64,000 nt of DNA from assembly GCA_928212115.1 (NCBI GenBank), contig CAKMRJ010005523.1, positions 244,281,161 through 244,345,160 of the forward strand, in the 5' to 3' direction. Origin of the DNA: Lactuca virosa. Lineage: Eukaryota; Streptophyta; Magnoliopsida; Asterales; Asteraceae. Positions 33,727-45,680 of this stretch are shown piece after piece. The notes under the pieces are model-generated. The model was not told the DNA's origin and did not search any database. It saw only the letters and a list, made by a program, of their open reading frames with translations. Numbering within the stretch: position 1 is the first letter of the stretch; every line of letters begins with the position of its first letter. A program made the translations under genes and the position numbers.

Positions 33727-36700
33727 ATGGTTCTAACTTTGTGGAATGTCCGTTCAAAATTCTCAGAAAATCCTGACCTGATCAAAGCTTATGGTGAGTG
33801 ATCAGTCAACAACTTTCAATTTTGTTAAGTAATTTATGCACATTCAATTTTGAGACTTCTTTCTTTCGTCATATCATTATTTATTTGTTTTTCAGTTGGG
33901 TTAAGTAGTTTATGCACATTCAAGATTCACCATGGGGGTATGTTCACAAAATACCCAGGAAGACGTTACGTTGGTGGGAGTATTGACTATGTTGACTATT
34001 TAGACATGGACGTGTTTTCCGTACATGAGTTAGACGATATGTTGAAGGAGATAGGTTATATTAATGGTGAGCCTATCTACTACCACTTCTTGATTCTAGA
34101 GATTGAAATCAATTATGGGTTACTTCCTCTAGGTAACGACTCGGACGTACTTTTGTTAAGTAAGCATGTCGCTAATCACAAAGAGATTATGGTGTATACT
34201 GAACATGGAACTACTAGACTCCATACATACTTTATGTCTCCAAATAAGGTCGTATTGGAAGAAATCAATGAGCCTATTTCTCCTGAACTCAATCGAAATT
34301 TTTTTTACAAGTACGGAGGTAGGATCATGTAGTAGAAAATTGGACTTGAATGAGAACTATGACTTTTCTAGGTCTGTTGTACCTTTTGGACATTTTCATA
34401 GAGATGTAGTGAAAGATGCTGGAGTTCAGCCTGCAAGTGAGGAGCTTAACAAAGTCCAAGATGTTGGCCCTTCAGAAGATTTTGATCCTTTCTTTTATAT
34501 GGATCATAATGATTACCAACAGATGGGGGACAATGATTACCAACAGATGGGGGACTATGAAGAAATTGGGGATGTTATTAGTGATGAGACTAGTACCGAT
34601 GGAAGTATAAGCGACGATAGTGACTTTTTAGTGGATGAACTTAATATGGTGGAGGATGTCGAAGTGAATATGAAAGACTTCCATAGTGGTGTTTATTCTT
34701 TTCCAAATCTAGATAACCACCAATCAGTCATTGCACCTGATGTCACAGTTGATGAGGATTTGGAGGTGATAGACACACAGTTGTTTGAATCAGCTGGTGT
34801 AGAAGAAGATGAGAGGAAGAAGTTAATGAGAAGGTTAAACAAACCAACCACGTGTTCATCAGGAGTAGTACATGAAACTGCATTCCATCTGGGTCAAATA
34901 TTTAAGTCCTCATCAGAAGTGAAGGACTACATTAAAATGCATTCAATTCGAACTAGGAGAAACATTTACTTTGCAAAAAATGATAAAAAAAGAATTAGGG
35001 AAAAATGCAGGGTGTGGTCCCGGAAATGACAGGTGGGTCATGGACAAAAAGTAGAATCAAATGCAAGGACAAAACAGTCAGTTCACAAAAAGCAACATGC
35101 CCTTGGGTGGTATTAATTTCTAGATCTGATGAAGAAAGCGATTGGATGGTGAAAACTTTGGTTCATGAGCATAGATGTGTGCAGTCAAGATCTATTAAAG
35201 CGTGTACTTCTAAGTTTCTTGCAACCACCATTCTTCAACAAGTGGAAGGAAACCCAACTATCCCAGTCAAAGCTTTGCGTGTAGAGTTACAAAAGACATA
35301 CGAGGTGGGGATGTCAAGAATGAAGGTCTTTAGGGCTAAACAACTTGCACAAAAACATGTTTATGGACATTATCAAAAGCAATACAGCCTTCTCAGGGAT
35401 TACGTACTAGAATTATAGCAGTGCAACCCAGGAACAACTGTGAAGATTGATGTATACAGTGAACCAAATGCAGACTTGGAAACTAGGATGTTTAAGAGAA
35501 TTTATGTCTGTTTAGGTGCATTAAAACTGGGTTTTAAGGCAGGTTTAAGAGATTTTTTAGGATTCGATGGGGCTTTCATGAAGGGACCTTACCCTGGACA
35601 GGTTCTCACTGCTGTGGGTCTTGATTCCAATAATGGGATCTACCCACTAGCATATGCCATAGTTGAAGCCTAGAACAAAAGCTCATGGAGTTGGTTTCTA
35701 GAGTGTCTAGGTGAAGATTTGGAGCTCTCTACAAATTCAAACTTCACATTCATTTCTGATAGGCAAAAGGTTAATCTTCTTATGATACTTGTTCATGACA
35801 TCTGTGTAATTTTGTCTACTACATTTAGAAAATAACATTTTTGTTACTTGTTAATTAAGGGATTTTACCTGCCATTGCCAACCTATTCCCTAGCGCTGAA
35901 CACAGGTTCTGTTTACGACATATTCACGAAAACATGAAGCTACAATGGAGGGGGAAGGAGCACAAAGATCATTTATGGGAATGTGCAACAGCAACAACAG
36001 TTAGACACTTTGACAGATTCATGGAAGATTTTAACAAGTTCAATTCAAAGGCATGTGACTGGTTAAAGAAAATTTCACCCAAATATTGGGCAAGAGCACA
36101 TATTTCAGGTAAATTTACCCTTATATAAGAGTTAGACACTTTGACAGATTCAAGAAAGATTTACACTTTGACAGATTCTTATAAGATATTTTGTTGCATT
36201 GTACAGGAAGAGCACATACAGATATTTTGTTGAATAATTTATGTGAAGTTTTCAACTCAAAGTTGTTAGATGCTCGAGACAAACCTATAATTACATGTTT
36301 AAAGTATATTAGGGAATACTTAATGAAAAGAATTTGTATTGTGCAAAATGTGATAGATAAGTCTCAAGGGCCGCTTACCCCAACAGCCACAAAACTTTTA
36401 GATGGAGTTAAGAAAGATGCTTCTCAATACACTTGCATATTTAATGGCGCTGAGAAGACTCAAGTTACTGGGACAATGGGGGAACAATTTGTGGTTAATT
36501 GGAGGGACATGAACTCTAGTTGCAGGCATTGGGAAATCACTGGGATACCATGCTCTCATCTTGTTAGTGCCATTTGGGATAAGGTTGAGCATGGGGCAAA
36601 AAATGTCCCACCTCTTGAGGAGTGGGTACATCCATGTTATAGGTTAAGCACATGGAATGAAATGTACAAGTACAAAGTTCAGCCTATCAATGGAAGAAGT

Positions 36701-37087
36701 ATGTGGCCAAAGTCAGATTGCCCCACAACACAAACACCCCCCAAGCATACTAAACAGGTAAATAATTTTCAATTTACAAGTTAATATACGTTTATACTGT
36801 TTTATAATTTATTAATTATGCAGGTGGGGAGACCAAAAAAGAAGAGAAAGAGAGCTCAAACTGAAGAACCAAATAATCAAGGTAAAAGTTTGACCAGGAA
36901 GTTCCTTACAGTTACTTGTAGCAAATGCAAGAACAAGGGTCACAACTCTAGGAGTTGCAAGGGACAAGGGGGACAAAATGAAGTTAGAAATGTGGTTGCA
37001 GGGGGCAAGAAGCTTAGCAAGGAAAAGAAGCAGGGAGATGGCAAGAAGGAGAAACTCAAAATGAAGGAGAAAACCAAACTTAAGTAG
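33727..37087 (+). pseudogene. MURA-type transposase, multiply broken
   Basis: Starts MVLTLWNVRSKF (33727), with a first intron from 33794 to the TTTTTCAG acceptor at about 33896 that keeps the frame. A PB1-like N-terminal domain follows (GGMFTKYPGRRYVGGSIDYV to about 34330). An acidic linker lies in another frame (34340-35029), and then the MuDR DNA-binding region (CPWVVLISRSDEE, about 35098). The catalytic part has D in FLGFDGAFMKGPYPG (about 35566), D in FISDRQKG after an intron, and a SWIM-type Cys/His motif (HWEITGIPCSHL, about 36525). A last exon codes a CX2CX4HX4C knuckle (CSKCKNKGHNSRSC, about 36916). Lesions: frame changes near 34330 and 35010 and in-frame TAG codons at about 35416 and 35671. 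It was an autonomous-type transposase that can no longer be made. Confidence 0.85.
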
Positions 37088-37704
37088 AAAACCAAAATGA
37101 AGGAAAAAGTTTGATTTGTTGTCATTATGATGTTTAAAAATGTCTTTTGTGTTGTTTGTTTTGGTACCTTAGAATGCTCAGACTAAGTTGGTTCTTGTGT
37201 GTCTTTATCTTTTGTTGGTATTATGGTACATTAGGGTGCTAGACTAAGTTGGTTCTTTTGGTTATGATACATTAGTCTGCAAGCTCTTTTGATATTTTGT
37301 TGGTATTATGACTTTGCACTTTAAGGTTATGTAATGAACTTTGTGACTACGCAAAAGTTTGCATTTTATTTTTGAACATTTCTAATGTTGTTATGGCTCT
37401 ACAATGGTTTACACATTATACTACAATGGTCTACACCCTACAAAAACCTTTCACTCTCATATTTTATACTTTAATGGATCTGCATAGTTCATAAAGTTGC
37501 AGACCAATATTTTACACTCATAAAGTTCCAGACCAATATTTTACAATGGTTGCAGACTAAAAGTTTCCCAAATAAAAAGCATTCCATTCATACATACGAA
37601 CATTTCTTACATAACAAACAAACAAAATGAAGTCATCTTCAGACTAATACTATTATCTGATTCTACCCACAAGCAAAAGAACCATCATCTCCAGACTAAT
37701 ACTA

Positions 37705-37986
37705 TTAGCATCTTTTGTACACATACATGAAAAAGAAAACCCAGCTAAAAACTAGCATCATCTTCAGTTTTTTTGCTTCAAAACTTGCTTGCAGCAGAGA
37801 TTTTTGAAGCTTGTTCATGGATCTTAGCAAACCTGGAATGACAGCCACAACCCTACGACACATGGGCTCATCAAACCATGCAATGAAACCGCAACTGCTA
37901 GGACATTTCCAAAACCTACGCCCTGGGTTGAGATCCGTCCATGATGTCACTATCACCGCTTGCCTTCCACAAAAACAATTTACCAT
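37705..37986 (-). CDS. GRF-type zinc-finger protein inside the MULE
   Basis: An uninterrupted 93-residue frame on the strand opposite the transposase. It contains a GRF zinc-finger signature: CFCG at residues 4-7, GRRFWKCP at about 22-29, CGFIAWFDEPMC at about 32-43. It is followed by a short helical stretch and a hydrophobic C-terminus (MMLVFSWVFFFMYVY) that could be a membrane segment. GRF fingers bind nucleic acid in other proteins. Its 3' end faces the transposase 3' end, so the two genes converge. Role in the element is unknown. A possible 5' extension by splicing cannot be ruled out. Confidence 0.6.
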   Translation of the reverse strand: MVNCFCGRQAVIVTSWTDLNPGRRFWKCPSSCGFIAWFDEPMCRRVVAVIPGLLRSMNKLQKSLLQASFEAKKLKMMLVFSWVFFFMYVYKRC

Positions 37987-38333
37987 TGTTAAGCAAAGTT
38001 CTTAGAAAGACACAGAAGAGATAAGAAAGAATAGAGGAGACGAAAAATAATGAAGGAAGTAATGGGGGTTTAATTTTTATAGGGAATGGAAATCTTTTGC
38101 AGATCATATAAAGATATGAGAGAGAAGGGATAAGCAAAAGACCAAAATACCCTCGTGTGAGGGTAACATGATTTAGATAAACGGCAGCAATTAAACGGAG
38201 TCAGTCATAAGGACTGTCCGTGCAACAATTGGGAACCACAGGGACCATACTCGTTCAAAATTCCTCATAAGGACTATCTTTGGTCTCTCGTGCCAACCAC
38301 AGGGACCATCTGTGTAATTTTGTCTATAAAGTA

Positions 38334-38472
38334 TAAAGATGAAAATGTTATTTTGAAAAGTAAAAGGTAAAAACTAAAGTAAAATATATTAAAGGGAGAA
38401 AAATTGAAAAGTGAAAAAGTTAAAGGGGTTGAAAACTAAAGTCAGGCCACCCACTTTGGGTTTTAGTATAGA
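38334..38472 (-). mobile_element. Helitron-like 5' terminus
   Basis: On the minus strand the sequence starts TCTATACTAAAACCC at 38472 and is preceded by A (T at 38473 on the plus strand), the A|T site preference and TC start of Helitrons. The body continues leftward through the MULE insertion into the AT/GA-rich, GGGGTGAAAAG-containing sequence at about 32940-33377. A 3' CTRR end with hairpin was not located, so only one end is supported. Confidence 0.4.
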
Positions 38473-39716
38473 TATAATTATATGTATAAATTAAAATAAA
38501 TAAATAATAAATTATTATTCAGTTTTTTTTGGACTATTCGATTCTTATTTTTTCAAACCAAAACCAATCTGAAATCCAAATTAATAATTCGGTTTTGTTG
38601 AAAATCAATCCAAAAATCCGAATATCCGAACCAAATAGTCCAATCCAAATTATCCAATTGGATAGTTCAGTTTTATTCAAATAATGAACAGCCTTACATG
38701 TATTGCTGCAAATCGTTTAGACTTTAGATGGCTCTAAACACCGTCAACCTGGTGAAATTCAGGTTCTTTAATAGCAACTCCTGTAATAGGTGCATGTTTT
38801 TCTATAAAATCAAGAATTTGGGTTCAATTTATAGCTGTTCAATCTTTGCTTCGATTAGAGGTTTTTTTTAACCATATAATCGTCACAAAATAATCGGATA
38901 TATGATAATCATTTTAAACCATTTATACATATGAATGTAAATTTGCTTGCTTTATGTTCTTTGCAGGTTTCATACATATTTATACAACAGGTACTGTGAA
39001 TATCAAGTACTTTCTGTAACAATCGGATGGCTAGCTATTACTTTGCTAAGGCACATAATGCTTTGTTCATTTTATTGAACAAAAGTCCAATTTGACAGTT
39101 TTTTTTAATGGATGACTCCTTCAAACCCTTCTTTTAAATGTCGTACTTGTGTGAACATCAAAATCCTGATTGACTATGTTTGTGGATGCCTTTTATACTT
39201 AGCTCAAGATGAGGTATAATAAATCAGATAATGAACCGAAGGCATCAGTTTATTTATATTTGGTTTCGTTTTGGTAACATAAGGTTTGCAGTTTGCTCTT
39301 CATCTTCTGCAAGGTAAAATCAATCAAAATTTATATTTATCATGCTTAGATTGCTCAATTTCATGTTTTTTTGGGTTTCTCAGATATGCATTGTTTCGTA
39401 AAGGTTGAGTTAAAGATAATTAAAAATAATTTGAGGTGAGGTCCCCTATTTTCATCAATATGTTGAAGTTTATTGAAGACTTTGTTGATGTGGACACTGA
39501 TGCTACCTTTGTTTATCAATCTAACTCTTTAGGTTCATTCTTCTCTGATATGGATTGCATAAGGTGGACAGGGTCTATGTTACTCTCTAGAAACCACAGA
39601 GCCACCAATCTGTTCAAGTGATGGTAAGTAGATAGCTTTATTCTTTCCATAATTTCCAACCAAATGCTCATGTATTCTGATGGGAAAATATCAGAAAAGG
39701 TAATCATTGGATGGAG
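38473..39716. other. Gene-free stretch
   Basis: AT-rich. A plus-strand open stretch at 39436-39621 has no recognisable motif. Some exon-like, GC-neutral text near 39430-39720 may be part of an old element interrupted by the hAT insertion. Confidence 0.3.
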
Positions 39717-39722
39717 CTTTAA

Positions 39723-41034
39723 CCATAGTCACAGGAGTCGATCACGTGGTCACGTACCACGTTTTGAACGTTTCGTACCCAAACGGGGTACAGAGTCGAT
39801 CCCAACGCCATGCGAAACGCTCTCTGGTACAGCTCCTTGGCGATCCGAGCAATCAACCGGTGCGATGACGGGAACGCGTTTCTGTCGAATTGGATTGCAG
39901 CAATTCGTCGAGAAGATAATTTTAACTAGGTGGGAGAAGATGAGTATCCCACTACATTGTTTGGGGTTTGCATTAAACCCACAATTTTATGATAGACGAT
40001 ATCTTCAAAAAATGGCACCCGGTGGTATGCAAAGGAAACCACCAAATCTTGACAAAGAGGTTATGCAAGGTGTCATGGAATCCTTCAATAGATTTTCTGA
40101 AAATGAAGAGGATGGACGATTGTTACGAGAGCAATTCGTAACATTTCATATGAAGAAAGGTATCTACTCTATGGCAGAAACATAAACGAATGCTTTGACA
40201 ATGGATCCAATAGATTGGTGGTCAACCTATGGAGCCGAAACCCCGGATTTGGCCTTGTTGGCAAAGAAGGTACTTTCACAACCTATTAGTAGCTCTTCCG
40301 CGGAAAGGAATTGGAGTACGTATTCTTATATTCATAGTGTGAAAAGAAACCGGTTGAATGAAAAAAGAGCCGATAAATTGGTTTACATTCATTCAAACAT
40401 TCGACTCCTATCTCGTTTCCACGAATCATACAAATCCGGCCCACACAAAAAGTGGGACATCAATCCTGCAAGCACGTACATTGAAGGCTCGAGTTCACGA
40501 TTAAATGACATGGTTTGGGAGTGTTTAGATGAAGAAGATTTGGAGAATGGACAAGGAAAAAAGCAACGAGTTGATTGACATGTTACATTTTAGTTTTTGT
40601 TGGTTTACCCTTCATGTTTGTGTTTTTGAGTTATTACAAAACTGTTGCTGTTTTGAACTTTTGATTTCCAACATGTAATCTGTTTTAATTTCCAGCATGT
40701 AATCTTTACAATATGTGTATTTTGGTATTTTGAATTATGGAATCATGAAAAATGTTCCTGGAATTGAGTTTATAAAAATATATTGTTGGAATTATGTTTC
40801 TAAATGAAATATATCGTTGGAATCGTACTTCTAAATGAAATATGTTGCTGAAAATTATGTTTATAAGTAAATTATTGCTAAATATGTGTTCTAAAAACAG
40901 GTACACCGTATCGGGACCAATGGTACGCCGTACCGGACACGTACCGAAATGAACCTAGCCCCTCGTACCCGATACGCCCAACCTCATGAATCCCGTTCCC
41001 GTACTGGACCGTACCACGAACTATGTGACTATGG
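39723..41034 (+). mobile_element. hAT-type element, internally deleted
   Basis: Ends are the inverted pair CCATAGTCAC / GTGACTATGG (39723-39732 and 41025-41034), flanked by the direct repeat CTTTAA (39717-39722 and 41035-41040). Subterminal sequence is rich in CGTACC and GTACG words at both ends. It carries only the C-terminal part of a hAT transposase. hAT elements normally make 8-bp duplications; only six bases match here. Confidence 0.65.
39898..40578 (+). pseudogene. hAT transposase C-terminal fragment
   Basis: One frame from about 39898 to 40578, with a single in-frame TAA at 40183-40185. The part after the stop contains the hAT dimerisation region: DPIDWWSTYGAETPDLALLA, the LSQPISSSSAERNWSTYSYI motif (the conserved SSS-E-N-WS block) and KRNRLNEKRADKLVYIHSN. 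The DNA-binding BED finger and the catalytic core are absent, so it is a remnant in a deletion derivative. The tail is Asp/Glu-rich. Confidence 0.8.
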
Positions 41035-41040
41035 CTTTAA

Positions 41041-42181
41041 CATCTAGTATTGAAAAGCATTTTAAAACAAAAAATCAGCTCACATACTTATATATATTTA
41101 ATTTGATTTGTTACTATTACAGAAGAGACTAAGAACTTTTATAAGTGAGGGTCCAGTATGTGAAAGGAAATATGCGCAATGTTTCTGCTAAAATGTTTTT
41201 GTAGCAGGGGGTGCGCTGGATTTCATCTAGTTATATAATACGTTAGTTTATAACCCGTAGGAACTATGGTTATAAAATTAATTAAAATTTTTTTAAAAAT
41301 TTATAATTATTAATCAATTATTTTAAATAAGTTATTTTAAATAAATTATTAATTAAGAGATATATCAAAATTTTAAAGTTATTATAACTTCAAATTTATC
41401 ATATAATTAGAAAATGTTTTGAATTTTGAAATAAATTGGCTAATATATCTAATTATCTACGTAACAAATAACAAATGACATGATATTCTACATAACAAAT
41501 AACAAGATATTGAAGAGTTGTATTAAAATGACCAGCAAATTAAAACTATTCATTTATTAATATTAAAATAAAAATGATCTTTGTTTAATGTGCGATTTGA
41601 TCACGTCTTTATACCCCAATTGCTCACGTGTTATATAAACTAGTAGTGTGCTCATTGCATACCAACTAGGTTGTATAGTGTGTTCATTGCATACCGAGTC
41701 AACCGTTTGCGACACTCGAATATTCATCGTAGACACCGACGCCGTCATAAAACTGAATGATGTGCCAAAACGCAAATGTGACGATGAAGAAATTGGAACG
41801 TAGCGAACGAACCCAAATGATACATGTCTTGAACTGGATTTCGAATCATCATATTTGAGAGTATCTTACCTACTTTGTTACGAAAAATTAATAAAAATTC
41901 AAATTGTCGTATCAAGTTCGTAATATCAGTATCCATTTTATAACAATAACTTCTATTATTTTGTTTCTTAAAATCTATTTTTTTTAACAAGTTCGCATTT
42001 ATCTTCACTTTGTCGAGATATAAATTCATTATATATCGATACATGTATATTTAGGTTGCAAATCAAGTTTTTTTCTGCCGAGTTTGGTAAAGGGCTACAA
42101 ACGCCAAACTTTATTGATATTTATTTAGGCGAAAGTCGCGTGACAGTGTACATAGCGTAAGTAGTTTTAGAGAACATATGT
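41041..42181. other. Spacer with homology to the defensin units near its right end
   Basis: AT-rich with no gene. From about 42060 the sequence (CCAAACTTTATTGATAT... GTGTACATAG) matches that downstream of copy 2 at 27237-27310, so this copy was moved together with its 3' flank. Confidence 0.45.
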
Positions 42182-42677
42182 TCAGCACTGCTTGTAACAT
42201 GTACAACGACGACGTATTCCATCACATTTGCCTTGAGCAAAACCTTGCTTTTCGCACGAGCTATTACAAGTCGTGTCAGTCGCACAACTCAATGCATGGC
42301 TCGTCGATTGACACATCTTTGCTTCTGTCACACTCATCATAGTCTCATCTGCAACAGAAAAGTTCCATCAGTCACGCATTAATTCCTTAAATCACATTAA
42401 TTTATTTCATCATTTTCGTTCAACCTAATGCTAATTTCATTCTGAAAACTCAACCATCATTAATAATCTCAAATAACCTACGTACATAATCAATTAAAAT
42501 GAATTAAAAGTGCATGATAGAATGAATATGTACATATATGCAACAAGCCAATTACAACAGAATATAAAAACACAATGACAATTAACGAAAGAAGGTAAAA
42601 CTGGAGACAATTGTAAATTACGTACCGGTAGCAAAGAGAGCAACTAGCAAAATGAACACAAACAAGCTCTTCCCCAT
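42182..42677 (-). CDS. Defensin-like cysteine-rich secreted peptide, copy 3
   Basis: Exon 1 (42677-42626) and exon 2 (42348-42182), 277-bp GT-AG intron, 72 residues. The signal peptide is MGKSLFVFILLVALFAT. The mature part has the same eight-cysteine spacing as copy 1 (CX8CX5CX3CX9CX6CXCX3C), with a DGIRRR basic loop, but no residue after the last Cys. Both exons are short, so no long open frame marks the gene; it shows only by alignment to copy 1. Splice sites, TATA (about 42725-42716) and the stop are all intact. Likely functional. Confidence 0.85.
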
Positions 42678-42729
42678 TTTCAAATTTGATTATAAGTGTA
42701 AAGAAATCACAAAACCTTTATATAGCATA

Positions 42730-43540
42730 CTGGCCGCTTCCCGTCGTGGTACACGTGTGCTTAAATGCCTCATATTCTGACACGTAATCATCCACCTATA
42801 CTCTTTGCCACTCACCACAAATATGGGCAATCCTTCTACGTTTTTAAATTAAATGTTTTGCAAATGTTTATTACCAATGTAAAAGTCTTATAATCATGTT
42901 GGTATGTTATTGATGTATATCATGTTGAATTATTAATATTAATTTTTAATTAATGAATATTTTGATGTTATTCATTAATAAATATTAAATATTAAATATT
43001 AAATAATAAATTTAAAACACGTCTAAACTTAAATATATATAACAGTTGGTAATTAGTTGGGTTTCTATAGAAATTAATAATTTATTTGTTTGTTAATTTG
43101 AGGCCCGTCACAAGTCTCAGTCAGTGCTTCGCAATCAATACAACAAGAAGAAAGAGTCGTAGAAGAATTGTTCCTCACGTCACGCGGAACGAATTGAGAT
43201 TACATTAATGCAACTAAACTAAAAACAACATTGTAGATGATTTCCTGTAGAAGTGTCAATATGCATGGAAAGGAGTTTCTATCCCTAAAGGTTTATACGT
43301 TGCTTATTTATTGAAAGTGGCCAACGTACAACCCAACATTTAATGAGAACAATCGGATTCCAACAACATTTTGAGTAATGAACAACACAAAGGGTCCGTT
43401 AATAGTTGCTAATTAGGTTAGAACTGTCTGGGTTCAAGGTTTGGACCGAGTTAAAAGCAAAATAGAACACCAAACATACGGACGAGGACCGAGTCCAAGG
43501 GGCTCATCAGAAGCAAAATGAAGAACAAACAGGTCAGGAG
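42730..43540. other. AT-rich spacer
   Basis: Promoter side of defensin-like copy 3, then AT-rich sequence with no coding signal. Confidence 0.35.
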
Positions 43541-43699
43541 CAGGGGCGGATTTAGGGGGGGGGGGGGGGGGGGATCACCGGTGGCACCGGCAACACCTGA
43601 CTTCTCCGTCCGCACTGGAAAATTTTTCGAAATTTTTAAAAATTTTTATTTTTTCTATTATCGTACAACCCTTACTGTGAAATCCTGCGTCCGCCCCTG
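43541..43699. mobile_element. MITE with CAGGGGCGGA termini (hAT type)
   Basis: About 159 bp with inverted ends CAGGGGCGGATTTAG and CTGCGTCCGCCCCTG and an imperfect 8-bp flank (GTCAGGAG against GCCAAGGA). It contains a G run of about 19 bases at 43555-43573. The CAGGGGCGGA end is a widespread plant MITE type that I recognise from memory. Confidence 0.6.
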
Positions 43700-43995
43700 G
43701 CCAAGGAGGGGAAACAATGGGGACCAAATCAGCAAAAAAATCGGGGACCAAGTCCAAATCAGCAAAAACAGGGCCAGGAGGGAAAACAATGGTCGGAAAG
43801 GAAACAAACATGTTGACTCGAGACTGTGGACAGGGTCCTAGCTTCGAACTCAGTTAGAAGGCATATCAACCGACCCCAAAGTACAAGAGTGGTAGATCTA
43901 GGAAAATAAATTCGGATATGTAATAACCAATCCAAAAAATATATTTAGTGACGTTACAATAGCTTATAATAAAATTAAATTTTTATATAATAAAA

Positions 43996-44224
43996 GGGTG
44001 TTTGGATAGAGAAAAAAGATAGTGATTATTGTTTATTGATTATTCCCACCATAATAAGCTAAGTTCAAGTGTTTGAATAGAAATCCTTAAAAATCAGCTT
44101 ATTGTGGTAGAGATAAGCTAAATAAGCTGATTTTAATAAGCATCTCCCTCATTGCTTGTTGCTTATTGTTTATTCCCACCGCAAATAAGCTAATAAATTA
44201 TAATCTAATTTATCCAAACACCCC
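43996..44224. mobile_element. MITE with GGGTGTTTGGATA termini
   Basis: Inverted ends GGGTGTTTGGATA (43996) and ATCCAAACACCCC (ends 44224), with inverted inner blocks (CAATAAGCTA / TAGCTTATTG style). The second duplication unit keeps only its left end, cut at about 46828. Confidence 0.65.
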
Positions 44225-44701
44225 TAAAGTCACAAATTATACTAACCGTTCAAAAGATTCAAATTTTTATTCAAAAAAGTGCAAATAATGAACGACAATA
44301 TACGTGCCGTTCAATTTTTTGTTTATAATATGATTTCAGTTAACAAATTATATACTTTTTTTATTAATATTGTATATCGTTAAACATTATATATACATTA
44401 ATTAGTTATTAATAAATATAAAGAAATCTCTAAGAAAGTATTACACTTTTTGATCCATTAAGTTTTAGTCCCAATTTCTTTTCTTTTAGAAAAAATCATA
44501 AAAACCGGTAACAGGTTGTATTATGATCTTTTTCTTCCGGTAAAATTTAGGACTATTTAGTAAAGTGTTCCAAAAATATTGAGACTTTTCTAAAAAAATA
44601 AATTATATTATTTTTATTATTATTTTTTATTTTTATTACTATTATTATTAATGTTATTATTATTTTATTCAAAATGTAATAAATATATTATTTTTTAAAT
44701 T

Positions 44702-44745
<44 letters not shown>

Positions 44746-44749
<4 letters not shown>

Positions 44750-45119
44750 CAGCCCCACCTAAGCTTAGGTACTAGACCTCTAAAATATGTCCTTTTAACT
44801 TAGTAAATATACTTGATTTGGTTTTCACTTGGTAAAATATATTATCCTCGATAACATTTCTTTCCTCCATTAACGTTTTACCATCTCTGTTTTCTTTCCT
44901 CCATTATCGTTTATTACTTCACCCCTTTAAACATTACATTTTTCCACTGTCATGAAGGTCGAAGATAATTAATATTCTTGTTTCCTTCTCAAAACTATTG
45001 CATCGATCTTGAATCTACATCTTCAAGTGTTAATCGTGAATCCATTAACCTTAATTTTTATATAGTAAAACAATGTATTTTCATGAGGTTTAGTACCTAA
45101 GCTTAGGTCGGGCTGTAAT
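44746..45119. mobile_element. MITE with about 33-bp TIR, in a TA repeat
   Basis: Ends ATTACAGCCC...GGGCTGTAAT; the TIRs continue through CACCTAAGCTTAGGTACTA with few mismatches. About 374 bp, AT-rich inside, embedded in (TA)n on both sides. Confidence 0.7.
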
Positions 45120-45133
45120 GTATATTCACTTTT

Positions 45134-45194
<61 letters not shown>

Positions 45195-45197
<3 letters not shown>

Positions 45198-45610
45198 CGC
45201 TAGGTTATAATGTGGATGGACAACTATTGTGCGGACGTGTGGACAGTATTATTCTATGAGAATTACTAAGAGAATATATTGTTTAGCAATGTGAATACAT
45301 TCAACCTCACACAACTATTGTTATTTTAATGTATTCTCACTTATTTTTATTCATTTTAATTCTCACGCATCGTTTTTCATTTATTTTCAATCTTACAGAA
45401 TACGACTCAATAAACATTCTGACAGAATGAGAATAATTAAAAAAATGTCTATAATAACCTTATAGACGATTTAATTAGTGAATATGTGTGATAATGACAA
45501 TAGTTATATAAGATTAAACGTATTCATATTATCAAACAACATATTTTCTTTCTCATTCTTACAGAATAACACTGTCCACACAATAGATGTCAATCCACAT
45601 TTGAACCTAC

Positions 45611-45612
<2 letters not shown>
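45195..45612. mobile_element. MITE-like foldback with GCGCTAGGTT / GTGTGGACAG arms
   Basis: Left arm 45195-45250 (GCGCTAGGTTATAATGTGG ... GTGTGGACAG) pairs with right arm about 45571-45612 (CTGTCCACAC ... ). About 418 bp. The right half is present again in duplication unit 2 (46829-47060). Confidence 0.55.
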
Positions 45613-45678
<66 letters not shown>

Positions 45679-45680
45679 TT
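45612..45680. repeat. Compound (CT)n(AT)n(GT)n microsatellite
   Basis: Three dinucleotide blocks in a row. Similar compound repeats occur at 47064-47125, and (TA)n blocks at 44708-44745 and 45136-45194. Confidence 0.9.

Larger units (their letters stand above)
33378..38324 (+). mobile_element. Mutator-like element (MULE) with degraded transposase
   Basis: A 4947-bp element bounded by a perfect 9-bp TSD TATAAAGTA (33369-33377 and 38325-38333). The terminal inverted repeats are about 190 bp (33378-33566 and 38136-38324) and match at all but roughly eight positions. They begin GACAAAATTACACAGATGG and contain two GGTCCCTGTGG blocks. Inside lie a spliced MURA-type transposase, now broken, and on the minus strand a GRF zinc-finger frame. 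Confidence 0.95.

Noticed and set aside
41190..41236. Helitron 3' end at the CTAG near 41230
   Set aside because: The sequence ends TTCATCTAG followed by T, but there is no stable hairpin directly upstream and no matching 5' end nearby.
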